A DNA stretch of 64,000 nt, from assembly GCF_016741775.1 (NCBI RefSeq), contig NZ_JAERRK010000006.1, positions 186,001 to 250,000 on the forward strand, in the 5' to 3' direction. A model generated the notes under the pieces. That model saw only the letters and a list, made by a program, of their open reading frames with translations, did no database searches and was not told the origin of the DNA. Position 1 is the stretch's first letter. Every line of letters begins with the position of its first letter. Source of the DNA: Streptomyces actinomycinicus (GTDB taxonomy: Bacteria > Actinomycetota > Actinomycetes > Streptomycetales > Streptomycetaceae). The position numbers and the translations under genes are program-made. Below are positions 1 through 9,738 of this stretch, piece after piece.

Positions 1-3
1 CCC

Positions 4-708
4 GTGACCCGCATCGACAGCGTGCGCGCCGCGACCGGCTCGGCGAAGGACAGCGTGCTGCACGCCGCGGAAGTGGTGGCGCCTTACGCCGACACGGCCA
101 AGGAGCGTGCCGCGCACTATGCGCAGGAGGCACGCGTACGGCTGGCGCCCGTGATGTCGCAGGCCGCCGAACAGGCCCGTGAACAGTACGACGCCCGGCT
201 CGCCCCGCGCCTGGAGCAGGCGCTCGCGCATGTGCCGCCGAAGGTGGACCTGGCCGCGCACGAAGCCGCCGTCCGTACCCGTAAGGCCGCCCGGCAGGCC
301 GCCGAGTACTCGCGTCCCAAGATCGAGCACGCCATGGCCGCGGCCGCGCCGGTGCGCGACGAGGCCGCCGCGCGCGGTGCCGCCGCCCTGGTCGCGCTGC
401 GCGGCCAGGTCTCCGCGCAGGAGATCCAGAAACTGGCCCGGCGCAACGAACGGCGGTGCCGGACCGGACGCGCCGTGAAGATGCTCGCCGTGCTGTCCGT
501 CCTGGCGGGCGGCGCCTTCACCGCCTGGAAGTGGTGGGACAAGCAGGCCAACCCGGACTGGCTGGTGGAGCCGCCCGCGGCGACGGAGGTGCCGGAATCG
601 GGGCGTCTCACCTCCGTCGACGGCACCGGGGCCACCGGTCTGGACCCGGAGGTCCAGGCGAAGCAGGCCGAGGACGAGGCCGCCGACCGCGGCGACGACC
701 AGAAGTAG
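4..708 (+). CDS. DUF5324 family protein
   Basis: GTG start at the window edge, 234 residues. The N-terminal two thirds is an Ala/Arg/Glu-rich helical stretch with many small residues, which looks amphipathic or coiled-coil. One hydrophobic segment lies at about residues 158-174 (MLAVLSVLAGGAFTAWKWW), and an acidic C-terminal tail follows. The opening MTRIDSVRAATGSAKDSV and this layout match the DUF5324 family, a conserved Streptomyces protein of unknown function. The single membrane segment suggests a membrane-anchored protein with a cytoplasmic helical part; that is inference. An upstream start outside the window cannot be excluded, but the family usually begins at this point. Confidence 0.85.
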   Translation: MTRIDSVRAATGSAKDSVLHAAEVVAPYADTAKERAAHYAQEARVRLAPVMSQAAEQAREQYDARLAPRLEQALAHVPPKVDLAAHEAAVRTRKAARQAAEYSRPKIEHAMAAAAPVRDEAAARGAAALVALRGQVSAQEIQKLARRNERRCRTGRAVKMLAVLSVLAGGAFTAWKWWDKQANPDWLVEPPAATEVPESGRLTSVDGTGATGLDPEVQAKQAEDEAADRGDDQK

Positions 709-855
709 GCGACGACCACAAACAGGCGACGACCCGACGCAGGCGACACCGGGAAGCATTCCGCTCCCGCGACGCCTGCCAGCCTCCCGCCCGGAGAACG
801 TCCGGGGGCATTCCGCCCCCGGTCCGGGCGGAGCACTCGTGAGCGGGACGAGATC

Positions 856-978
856 GTGGACGGGACGAGGCCTCAGACACCAGGAGGGCGTGGACGGGAC
901 GAGGCCTCAGACACCAGGAGGCCGTGAACGGGACGAGGCCTCAGACACCAGGAGGCCGTGAACGGGACGAGGCCTCTC
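856..978. repeat. 34-nt tandem repeat, about 3.6 copies
   Basis: Units begin at 856, 890, 924 and 958, exactly 34 nt apart. Each contains GACGGGACGAGGCCTCAGAC or a one- to two-base variant, followed by ACCAGGAGG. The last copy runs into the terminator hairpin at 970. It occupies most of the 376-nt gap between the DUF5324 gene and the regulator gene, and I see no coding signal in that gap. Confidence 0.85.
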
Positions 979-1007
979 CGGCCGTCACTCGGTGGCCGGA
1001 GGGGCCT
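970..1007. terminator. Intrinsic terminator hairpin
   Basis: A 14-nt stem (AGGCCTCTCCGGCC paired with GGCCGGAGGGGCCT, one wobble) with a 10-nt loop, followed on the + strand by TCGTTGTG. It lies between the DUF5324 gene and the convergent regulator gene. Confidence 0.65.
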
Positions 1008-1084
1008 TCGTTGTGTGCGGCGACCGCGCCGGGCCGCCCCCGGTCACCCTCCGGGGGATGCGGCGGCGCGGCTTTCGCCCGTCG

Positions 1085-2071
1085 TCACAGCCAGCCCCGC
1101 TGCGCCGCCTTGAGGCCGGCCTCGAAGCGGCTCGTGGCCTCCAGGCGCTCCATCAGCGCCGCCATCTGCCGCCGGACCGTGCGCACCGAGATGCCCAGCC
1201 GCTTGCCCGCGCCCTCGTCCGTGAGCCCGGAGGCGAGGAGGCGGAGCAGTTCGCGGTCGCTTCCGCTGATGCCGTCCTCGCCCTGCCTGCGGTGGTCGGC
1301 GCCGAGCGGCACCGCCGACTCCCACGTCTGCTCGAAGAGGGACACGAGCGAGGCCACGATCCCCGGGGACGAGGTGCACAGGGCGCCGAGCCTCGAGTTC
1401 TCCGGGTCGATCGGTACCAGGGCGATCCGCCGGTCGAAGATCAGCATCCGCGGGGGCAGCACCGGGCTCGTCCGCACCTGGCCGCCCCGGTCGGTGGTCC
1501 ACTGCGCGTAGGCCAGCGTCGGCCCGTCGTTGCGGGCGCTGTCCTGGTACACCGCGCGGAGGTGGACGCCCCGCGCCATGGCCTCCTCGTCCAGGGGGCG
1601 CGAGGCGTCGAGGCTCCGCTGCGACTGGGCCCCGCCCGGGATGATGGACAGGCACTCCTCGGCGAGGTCACGCGTCAGGGCCTCCAGCCGGTCCTGGATC
1701 GCGTCGAGCCCCACGAGGCGTTCCGCCTGCTCGGACTCGGTGTTCGGCCGCAGGGTCGCGTACTGGGCGACCGCACGGGCCACCGCGACCTTGCGGCGCG
1801 CCAGCTCCTCCTGACGGTGGGCCAGCTCCGCCTCCTGCCGCCGGATCATCATCTCCAGGCCGGCGTCCGGCGAGACCGCCCGCAGCCCCCCTGCGGAGTC
1901 CCTCGACGGGGCCAGCAGGTCCAGGTCGACGAGCCGGTCGAGGGCGTCCCGCACCCGCGATTCGGTCATCCCCAGGCGCTCCGCCAACTCCCGGATCCCC
2001 CCGGTCGGTGCGGCCAGCATCTCCCGGTAGACGGACTCCTCCTCGGCGTCGAGCCCCAGCACTTCGAGCAT
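1085..2071 (-). CDS. TrmB/LuxR-type two-HTH transcriptional regulator
   Basis: About 328 residues from the ATG at 2071, which is preceded by a G-rich ribosome site (TGGGGGGG). An upstream in-frame start at 2146 is less likely. The N-terminus is a winged HTH of TrmB type (LGLDAEEESVYREML then IRELAERLGMTESRVRDAL). The middle part resembles a sensor domain, and the C-terminus is a LuxR-type HTH (DRELLRLLASGLTDEGAGKRLGISVRTVRRQM in two adjoining helices). This domain pair is common in Streptomyces regulators with unknown ligands. It is divergent from the small secreted peptide gene at 2298, so it probably controls that gene. The stop codon reads directly toward the DUF5324 gene. Confidence 0.88.
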   Translation of the reverse strand: MLEVLGLDAEEESVYREMLAAPTGGIRELAERLGMTESRVRDALDRLVDLDLLAPSRDSAGGLRAVSPDAGLEMMIRRQEAELAHRQEELARRKVAVARAVAQYATLRPNTESEQAERLVGLDAIQDRLEALTRDLAEECLSIIPGGAQSQRSLDASRPLDEEAMARGVHLRAVYQDSARNDGPTLAYAQWTTDRGGQVRTSPVLPPRMLIFDRRIALVPIDPENSRLGALCTSSPGIVASLVSLFEQTWESAVPLGADHRRQGEDGISGSDRELLRLLASGLTDEGAGKRLGISVRTVRRQMAALMERLEATSRFEAGLKAAQRGWL

Positions 2072-2297
2072 TTCAACCCCCCCATGGGTTGCACCAAGCC
2101 TGACGGTGGCGACCGTATCCGATCTTGATCTGGCCCGCGGAGGCACGTGTCGGGTGACCTGAAGCTGTCTGGCAGCTTACGGACAGGCGGAGCGCCTTCC
2201 GGCGGCCGCGGCGCGGCGGCAATCTAGTGATCACGAGGTCGGGGCCACGGTCGGAACCCGGGCCACACCCACCACTGACCACTTGGAAGGAACCGTC

Positions 2298-2507
2298 ATG
2301 TCGCGCATCGTCAGAGTCCTCGCCGTCGCCGGAATCGCCGGTCTGGCCGCCGTCGGTGTCCACACCGCCGCGCAGGCGGGGGACGCCACCACGCAGGCCA
2401 CCACGCAGGCAGCGGGTGCTCCTTCCCGTACCGTCGCCGGCGTGATCGGCTGGGACTCGGTGCACACCGCGCCCGCCGGCGGCAGCGGCGTCATCGGCTG
2501 GGACTGA
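2298..2507 (+). CDS. Small secreted peptide with duplicated GVIGWD motif
   Basis: 69 residues from the ATG at 2298, preceded by GGAAGGA. Residues 1-27 form a signal peptide (basic start, then a hydrophobic core ending VHTAAQA), which would leave about 42 residues after cleavage. The mature part has TTQATTQA and two copies of GVIGWD, at residues 48-53 and at the very C-terminus (64-69). The copies are linked by a short Ser/Gly/Pro segment. It contains no cysteine. It is divergent from the TrmB/LuxR regulator and only 5 nt ahead of an 88-codon gene. I do not recognise a characterised family. A secreted signal or RiPP-like precursor is a guess from context. Confidence 0.72.
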   Translation: MSRIVRVLAVAGIAGLAAVGVHTAAQAGDATTQATTQAAGAPSRTVAGVIGWDSVHTAPAGGSGVIGWD

Positions 2508-2512
2508 CCGCG

Positions 2513-2779
2513 GTGCGTGTGGTTCTGGCCTCGCTGACGACGACCGCCGAGCGACCTCGTGCCGGGACGCCGGCCGTGGTCACCGATCTGCTCTGGGCAC
2601 ACGCCCTGCCCGAGGACGGCCTGGAGCATGTGAAACCACGCGCGACCGACCTCGGGATCGACCTCTACCTCTTCGTCGACGCGGAGGATGACGCCCCCGC
2701 CGTCGCCCGGATGCGCCCCCTTCTCGAGCGCGCACGGCGCTCGATCGCCGCGCAGGGATACTCGCTCACCGCCGACTGA
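2513..2779 (+). CDS. Small conserved hypothetical protein, coupled to the peptide gene
   Basis: 88 residues from the GTG at 2513, five bases after the stop of the peptide gene, so the two are probably translationally coupled. It is predicted soluble with alternating strands and helices: RVVLASLTT, then VVTDLLWAHA, then IDLYLFVDA, then a long helix VARMRPLLERARRSIA. This looks like a small alpha/beta fold. It has no signal peptide and no catalytic motif I can name. Context suggests it works with the peptide, as an immunity, maturation or sensing partner; this is unproven. Confidence 0.65.
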   Translation: MRVVLASLTTTAERPRAGTPAVVTDLLWAHALPEDGLEHVKPRATDLGIDLYLFVDAEDDAPAVARMRPLLERARRSIAAQGYSLTAD

Positions 2780-2931
2780 TCCGGTCCCGGATCCGGCGTA
2801 CGCCGCCCTGCCGTACGGCCCCCTTCCTCCCTGCGGGTGCGCCCCCTTCCCGGCCCGCCGCCTCCGCGCGCGCCGTTCCTCTCCCCGCCCCCTTCGCGGG
2901 CACCCACATGCCCTGCCACCTGGAGCTTTCC

Positions 2932-4962
2932 ATGTCTCGCACCGTCCTGCCCCGTACCGTCAAGACCGGTATCGCCTCTCTCGTCGTCGCCGCCGCGCTG
3001 TCGGGCTTCGCCACGGTCCCGGCGTTCGCCAACGAGTTCACGGACATGGCCGCCCTCGCCCGCAGCCAGGACGGCAACGGCCCGTGCGCAGGGGGCGGGT
3101 ACGACAACGGGCTGAACCAGAACGACAGTTGTGACGGCTACGGCGGCCAGTCACACGCATGGTGCGCCGACTTCGTCGGCTGGGTCTGGTCCCACTACAA
3201 CGTGCAGGGCCAGAGCGTGCTCACCGACGCCGCGGCCAGCTTCTACGCCTACGGACAGAAGTACGGCACGCTGTCCAGCACCCCGCACGTCGGTGACGCG
3301 GTCGTCTACGGCTACACGAACGGGTGGGCCCAGCACGTCGCCCTCGTGACCGCCGTCGAGAACGGCCGGGTCACGATCACGGGCGGCAACCAGGGCCACT
3401 CCAGCCACCCGGAGGGCATCGTCTCCACCTCCTCGACCACGTCCTACCAGGTGGGCGACTCCCCCTGGGGCCAGCGGATCAGCGGCTACATCTCGCCCAA
3501 GCTCCAGCAGGCCACCCCGCCGAAGGTCACCGTCTCCGGCGCCTCCGGGACCGTCTCCGGCGTCGCGAACCTGACGGCCTCCACCACGGCCGGCACCTAC
3601 GGCGTGGCCTCCGTGCAGTACTACGTCGACGGCGAGCCGGTCAGCGGCAAGCTCACGAAGGCCCCGTTCAGCTACGCCCTCGACACCAGCCGCTTCCCCG
3701 ACGGCAAGCACACCGTCTCCGCCGAGGTCACGGACGTCAACGGGAACACCGGTGCCTCCCGGGCCCAGATCATCACCTCCAACGGCGAGGCCACGTCCAC
3801 CTTCCACGCCGACTTCAACGGCGACGGCAAGGCCGACGTCGGTGTCCTGTACGACTACGGGCAGGAGTCGGACGGCACGTACCACACCGGACTGTGGACG
3901 TACCTGAGCACCGGCTCCGGCTTCGCCAAGCCGGTGAAGGTCTGGGACAACGTCTCGGCGAACTCCGGCTCCTGGAACTGGGACCGCTCGAAGGTCACCA
4001 CCGGCGACTTCAACGGCGACGGCAAGGACGACGTCGGCGTCCTCTACAACAACGGCCAGCAGTCCGACGGCACCAACACGACCGCCCTGTGGACCTTCAC
4101 CAGCACCGGCACGGGCTTCAGCAACCCGGTGAAGAAGTGGGACAACGTCTCCACCAACTTCGGCTCCTGGAACTGGAACCGGTCGAAGGTCACCACCGGC
4201 GACTTCAACGCCGACGGCAAGGACGACGTCGGCATCCTCTACAACAACGGCCAGCAGTCCGACGGCACCAACACGACCGCCCTGTGGACCCTCACGAGCA
4301 CCGGCAGCGACTTCACCAACCCGTCCAAGAAGTGGGACAACGTCTCCACCAACTTCGGCTCCTGGAACTGGGACCGCTCCAAGATGGTGTCCGGCGACTT
4401 CACGGGTGACGGCAAGACCGACATCGGCGTCCTGTACGACAACGGCCGGCAGTCCGACGGCACCAGCGTGACCGCGCTGTGGACCTTCGCCAGCACCGGC
4501 AGCGACTTCACCAACCCGTCCAAGAAGTGGGACAACGTCTCCACCAGCTTCGGCTCCTGGAACTGGGACCGCTCGAAGGTCACCACCGGCGACTTCAACG
4601 GCGACGGCAAGGCCGACATCGGCGTCCTCTACAACAACGGCCAGACGGAGGACAGCCGCAACAAGTCGGCGCTGTGGACCTTCACCTCCACCGGCACCGA
4701 CTTCACCAACCCGTCCAAGAAGTGGGACTCGGGCACGGACAGCTGGAACTCCGAGACCAGCAAGCTGACCGCCGGCGACTTCAACGGCGACGGCAAGACC
4801 GACATCGGCGTCCTGTACGGCTACGGCCGCCAGGACGACGGCACCAACCGCACCGGCCTGTGGAAGTTCACCAGCACCGGCACCGACTTCGCCAACCCGG
4901 TCATGTCCTGGGACAGCGACGGCGCGATCAGCTGGAACTGGTTCGCCAGCAAGCTCGGCTGA
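2932..4962 (+). CDS. Secreted CHAP-domain peptidoglycan hydrolase with FG-GAP repeats
   Basis: 676 residues from the ATG at 2932 (GGAG seven bases upstream; an ATG at 2908 is the alternative). The signal peptide ends near PAFA at residue 34. A CHAP amidase/endopeptidase domain follows, with Cys78 in WCADFV, His135 in QHVALV and Asn153 in GGNQGH, the expected catalytic set. Residues about 200-285 are an Ig-like domain with YYVDG. From about residue 294 to the end there are six FG-GAP/VCBS repeats ([14 protein letters not shown] type, Ca-binding DxDGxxD), 65 residues each, likely a beta-propeller. It would act outside the cell on peptidoglycan, with the propeller as targeting or adhesive module. 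Its paralogue lies 114 nt downstream. Confidence 0.9.
   Translation: MSRTVLPRTVKTGIASLVVAAALSGFATVPAFANEFTDMAALARSQDGNGPCAGGGYDNGLNQNDSCDGYGGQSHAWCADFVGWVWSHYNVQGQSVLTDAAASFYAYGQKYGTLSSTPHVGDAVVYGYTNGWAQHVALVTAVENGRVTITGGNQGHSSHPEGIVSTSSTTSYQVGDSPWGQRISGYISPKLQQATPPKVTVSGASGTVSGVANLTASTTAGTYGVASVQYYVDGEPVSGKLTKAPFSYALDTSRFPDGKHTVSAEVTDVNGNTGASRAQIITSNGEATSTFHADFNGDGKADVGVLYDYGQESDGTYHTGLWTYLSTGSGFAKPVKVWDNVSANSGSWNWDRSKVTTGDFNGDGKDDVGVLYNNGQQSDGTNTTALWTFTSTGTGFSNPVKKWDNVSTNFGSWNWNRSKVTTGDFNADGKDDVGILYNNGQQSDGTNTTALWTLTSTGSDFTNPSKKWDNVSTNFGSWNWDRSKMVSGDFTGDGKTDIGVLYDNGRQSDGTSVTALWTFASTGSDFTNPSKKWDNVSTSFGSWNWDRSKVTTGDFNGDGKADIGVLYNNGQTEDSRNKSALWTFTSTGTDFTNPSKKWDSGTDSWNSETSKLTAGDFNGDGKTDIGVLYGYGRQDDGTNRTGLWKFTSTGTDFANPVMSWDSDGAISWNWFASKLG
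3811..4959 (+). repeat. Six coding FG-GAP repeats, period 195 nt
   Basis: Repeat starts (GAC of DFNGDG or DFTGDG) fall at 3811, 4006, 4201, 4396, 4591 and 4777. Spacings are 195, 195, 195, 195 and 186 nt. Long stretches such as AAGTGGGACAACGTCTCCAC recur identically between copies. Confidence 0.9.
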
Positions 4963-6912
<1,950 letters not shown>

Positions 6913-6952
6913 GCGGTCATGAGCATGCCGCGAGGGGGCGTGCTCGCAAAAA

Positions 6953-6990
6953 ATGCCCTCTGCCCTGCGTTTCCGCAGGTCAGAGGGCAT
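6953..6990 (-). terminator. Intrinsic terminator of tRNA-Ala
   Basis: Read on the minus strand, a 17-bp stem with one mismatch (ATGCCCTCTG then CCTGCG) closes a short GGAAA-type loop and is followed by TTTTTT. It sits 9 nt beyond the 3' end of tRNA-Ala. A second imperfect hairpin, at 6921-6945, may end the upstream Rpf-like gene on the + strand. Confidence 0.85.
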
Positions 6991-6998
6991 CTCCTAGG

Positions 6999-7071
6999 TG
7001 GAGCCTAGGGGAGTCGAACCCCTGACATCCGCCATGCAAAGACGGCGCTCTACCAACTGAGCTAAGGCCCC
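6999..7071 (-). tRNA. tRNA-Ala (anticodon TGC)
   Basis: Cloverleaf read on the minus strand: acceptor GGGGCCT pairs with AGGCTCC, D-arm AGCTCAGTTGGTAGAGC, anticodon stem CCGTC/GGCGG with loop TTTGCAT, T-arm with GGTTCGACTCC. 73 nt; the CCA end is not fully encoded (CCT follows). The 3' end faces the two secreted hydrolase genes. Confidence 0.95.
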
Positions 7072-7252
7072 GGGAAGCAGCGACCGGCCGGAGGACTCGT
7101 GCTCCGGCGGTGCCGCAGACCAGAGTACCGGGTCACCCCCCGGTTCCCGCAAAAAGATTGGGGGTCCCCGCGGATGACCACTCTCCGTAAGATGCTCGAC
7201 GTGGTTCGCTACAGCGAACCGCGGTTTTCAGGGGAAGCGATGGGGAGACGCA

Positions 7253-7801
7253 ATGGACGCCGCACAGCATGAGGCCACCGCGAGAGCGCGGGAGCTGCAG
7301 CGGAACTGGTACGGGGAGCCGTTGGGGGCGCTCTTCCGTAAGCTCATCGAGGATCTCGGGCTGAACCAGGCCCGGCTCGCGGCGGTCCTGGGGCTGTCCG
7401 CTCCCATGCTCTCGCAGCTGATGAGCGGCCAGCGTGCGAAGATCGGCAATCCCGCGGTGGTCCAGCGGGTGCAGCTGCTGCAGGAACTGGCGGCCCAGGT
7501 CGCGGACGGCAGTGTCAGCGCCGCCGAGGCGACCGAGCGCATGGACGAGATCAAGAAGTCGCAGGGGGGCTCCGTGCTCAGCAACACCACGCACACCACG
7601 AACAGTTCGGGAGCGCCCACGGTCAAGCGTGTGGTCCGCGAGATCCAGTCGCTGCTCCGCTCGGTGGCCGCCGCGGGCGACATCATCGACGCAGCGGACG
7701 CCCTCGCCCCGAGCCACCCCGAGCTGGCGGAGTTCCTCCGCGTCTACGGCGCCGGCCGGACCTCCGACGCCGTAGCGCACTACCAGTCCCACCAGAACTG
7801 A
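7253..7801 (+). CDS. Helix-turn-helix DNA-binding protein
   Basis: 182 residues, ATG at 7253; the leader has GGGGAAGCGATGGGGAGACGC. An XRE-like HTH lies at about residues 28-65 (LIEDLGLNQARLAAVLGLSAPMLSQLM), followed by a helical region ending in RVQLLQELAAQVADG. A Ser/Thr-rich linker and a helical C-terminal domain (residues 120-182) complete it. It is a conserved Streptomyces regulator found just upstream of a membrane Ser/Thr kinase gene; the kinase could act on it, but nothing in the sequence proves this. No ligand domain is recognised. Confidence 0.9.
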   Translation: MDAAQHEATARARELQRNWYGEPLGALFRKLIEDLGLNQARLAAVLGLSAPMLSQLMSGQRAKIGNPAVVQRVQLLQELAAQVADGSVSAAEATERMDEIKKSQGGSVLSNTTHTTNSSGAPTVKRVVREIQSLLRSVAAAGDIIDAADALAPSHPELAEFLRVYGAGRTSDAVAHYQSHQN

Positions 7802-8259
7802 CCTCGCACCCCGGCCCTCCACAGCTGACCGGACCGGGTCAGGACGGGCGTTCCGGAGGGGTCCGGGACCGGACCGGGGTGCCGGGGGATCTGGGGGTCC
7901 GGGGGGATCTGGGGGTTCCGGAATGAGACCAGTATTCCGGTGGGAGCCCCGGATGCCCGGGGAAGCGGGGGTTCCGGGGAGAAGACCGAGTCCCGGAAAG
8001 AGACCGTAGGTCCAGGGGAGACCGGCCGGGGAAACCGAAGTTTTCCGGGGAGCCTGGGATTTCCGTGGGAACCCTGGAATCAGGGGGAGCCTGGGATCCC
8101 GGGGGAACCTGGAATCAGGGGGAGCCCGAGATTCTCGGGGAGACCGGAGGGGGAGCTGGGGGCGGAGGGGCGTATCCCCCGTCCCGTGGGTAGTGAAGGG
8201 GAGCAGGGAGCGCGGGGGCGCCGGGTCGCACCGGGCCAGGGGGAGGAGCGGCGGCTGCC
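7802..8259 (+). other. 458-nt G-rich leader upstream of the kinase gene
   Basis: No credible gene. The + strand is strikingly G-rich, with short repeated phrases such as CCTGGAATCAGGGGGAGCC (two copies near 8075 and 8108) and GGGATCTGGGGGT. A canonical four-tract quadruplex motif sits at 7884-7915 (G5-N4-G5-N3-G6-N4-G5). The region would be transcribed as a long 5' leader of the kinase mRNA if the promoter lies near 7802. Apparent collagen-like reading frames here are a by-product of the composition. Confidence 0.6.
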
Positions 8260-9738
8260 ATGGGTGAGGTCTTCGCCGGCCGGTACGAGCTGGCCGACCC
8301 GATCGGACGCGGTGGTGTGGGCGCCGTGTGGCGTGCCTGGGACCATCGCCGACGGCGTTACGTGGCCGCCAAGGTCCTCCAGCAGCGTGACGCCCACTCC
8401 CTGCTCCGCTTCGTCCGCGAGCAGGCCCTGCGCATCGACCACCCGAACGTCCTCGCCCCGGCGAGCTGGGCCGCCGACGACGACAAGGTGCTGTTCACCA
8501 TGGACCTCGTCGCCGGCGGCTCGCTGGTCCACCTGGTCGGCGACTACGGCCCCCTGCCGCCGGCCTTCGTGTGCACCCTGCTCGACCAGTTGCTGTCCGG
8601 GCTCGCCGCCGTGCACGCGGAGGGCGTCGTCCACCGGGACGTCAAGCCCGCCAACGTGCTCCTCGAAGCCACCGGTACGGGCCGGCCGCGGCTCAGGCTG
8701 TCCGACTTCGGCATCGCCATGCGACTCGGGGAGCCCCGCCTGACGGAGACCAACCTCGTCGTGGGCACGCCCGGCTATCTCGCCCCCGAGCAGATGCTGG
8801 GCGCCGAACCCGACTTCCCAGCCGACCTGTTCGCCGCCGGCCTGGTCGCGCTGTACCTCCTGGAGGGTGCCAAGCCGGACAGCAAGGCGCTCGTGCAGTA
8901 CTTCCTGGAACACGGCACCCCGGGCCCGCCCAAAGGCGTCCCTGAACCGCTCTGGCAGGTCGTCGCCTCACTGCTGCAGCCCGATCCCGGGGACCGTTTC
9001 CGAACCGCCACGGGGGCGCGCAAGGCGCTCGCCGCCGCCGTGGAACTCCTGCCGGAGCCCGGCCCCGACGACGAACTCGTCGAGATCTTCGACCAACTAG
9101 GTCCGCTGCCACCGGGTTTCGGACCCGAGGGTCCGCTCGTCAGGGCCTCCGGACTGGATTCCGGACCGAATTCGGAAGCGGCCACGGACGCGTTCCGGGA
9201 AGGGGCCCCGGGCGCCTTCCCGGCAGCGGCCCCGGGCGCCTTCCCGGCAGCGGTCCCGGGCGCCTTCCCGGCAGCGGCCCCGGGCGCCTTCCCGGCAGCG
9301 GTCCCGGGCGCCTTCCCGGCAGCGGTCCCGGGTGCGGACGGGAGCAACGGCACCGGTACCGGTGCACGCGCGAGTTCTCGTACCAGTGGGAGCGCCGGCC
9401 CGGGCGAGGGGACGCCCACCGGCACCGGCACCGGCTCTCTCTCCGACACCGGCAGTTTCCGTCTGCCGCCTCCCCTGCACCCCCCGGCCCCAGCCCCGGC
9501 CCCGGATGCGCGCGTCGACTCCGTCACCGCCCCGTACACGGCGCACGACCCCCGGGTACCGCTCCCCGTCCCCCCTCCGCGGACACCCCCGGTTCCCTCG
9601 GCACCGCCCGTGCGGGGGCGGCGTCGGGGCCGGCGCGCGGCGCGTCGTCCCGGCCCGCCGGCCAGGGCCGTGATCCCGCTCCTGCTGCTGGCGCTCGCCT
9701 GCTACGCGGTGGGTTTCTGGGCGCTGACCCGTGTCTGA
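8260..9738 (+). CDS. Membrane-anchored Ser/Thr protein kinase
   Basis: 492 residues, ATG at 8260 behind GGGAGGAG. An N-terminal Hanks-type kinase domain has a glycine loop (GRGGVGAV, residues 16-23), Lys38 in AAKVL, catalytic HRD with Asp127 (HRDVKPAN), DFG with Asp149 and APE at 175-177, so it should be active. A low-complexity linker from about residue 300 includes five copies of GAFPAA[AV]P (24-nt DNA units). It ends in one membrane helix (about 470-490, IPLLLLALACYAVGFW) and only a few residues beyond, so there is essentially no extracellular sensor. Its last 37 nt overlap the 3' end of the convergent membrane-protein gene. Confidence 0.93.
   Translation: MGEVFAGRYELADPIGRGGVGAVWRAWDHRRRRYVAAKVLQQRDAHSLLRFVREQALRIDHPNVLAPASWAADDDKVLFTMDLVAGGSLVHLVGDYGPLPPAFVCTLLDQLLSGLAAVHAEGVVHRDVKPANVLLEATGTGRPRLRLSDFGIAMRLGEPRLTETNLVVGTPGYLAPEQMLGAEPDFPADLFAAGLVALYLLEGAKPDSKALVQYFLEHGTPGPPKGVPEPLWQVVASLLQPDPGDRFRTATGARKALAAAVELLPEPGPDDELVEIFDQLGPLPPGFGPEGPLVRASGLDSGPNSEAATDAFREGAPGAFPAAAPGAFPAAVPGAFPAAAPGAFPAAVPGAFPAAVPGADGSNGTGTGARASSRTSGSAGPGEGTPTGTGTGSLSDTGSFRLPPPLHPPAPAPAPDARVDSVTAPYTAHDPRVPLPVPPPRTPPVPSAPPVRGRRRGRRAARRPGPPARAVIPLLLLALACYAVGFWALTRV
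9211..9330 (+). repeat. Five 24-nt coding repeats in the kinase linker
   Basis: Units start at 9211, 9235, 9259, 9283 and 9307. Each reads GGCGCCTTCCCGGCAGCGG then CCCCG or TCCCG, and encodes GAFPAA[AV]P. Near-identical DNA implies recent slippage expansion. Confidence 0.9.

Noticed and set aside
7940..8180. Collagen-like Gly-X-Y reading frames in the kinase leader
   Set aside because: They come from G-rich repeats read in one frame, run on into the kinase gene in the wrong frame, and have no ribosome site or independent start.
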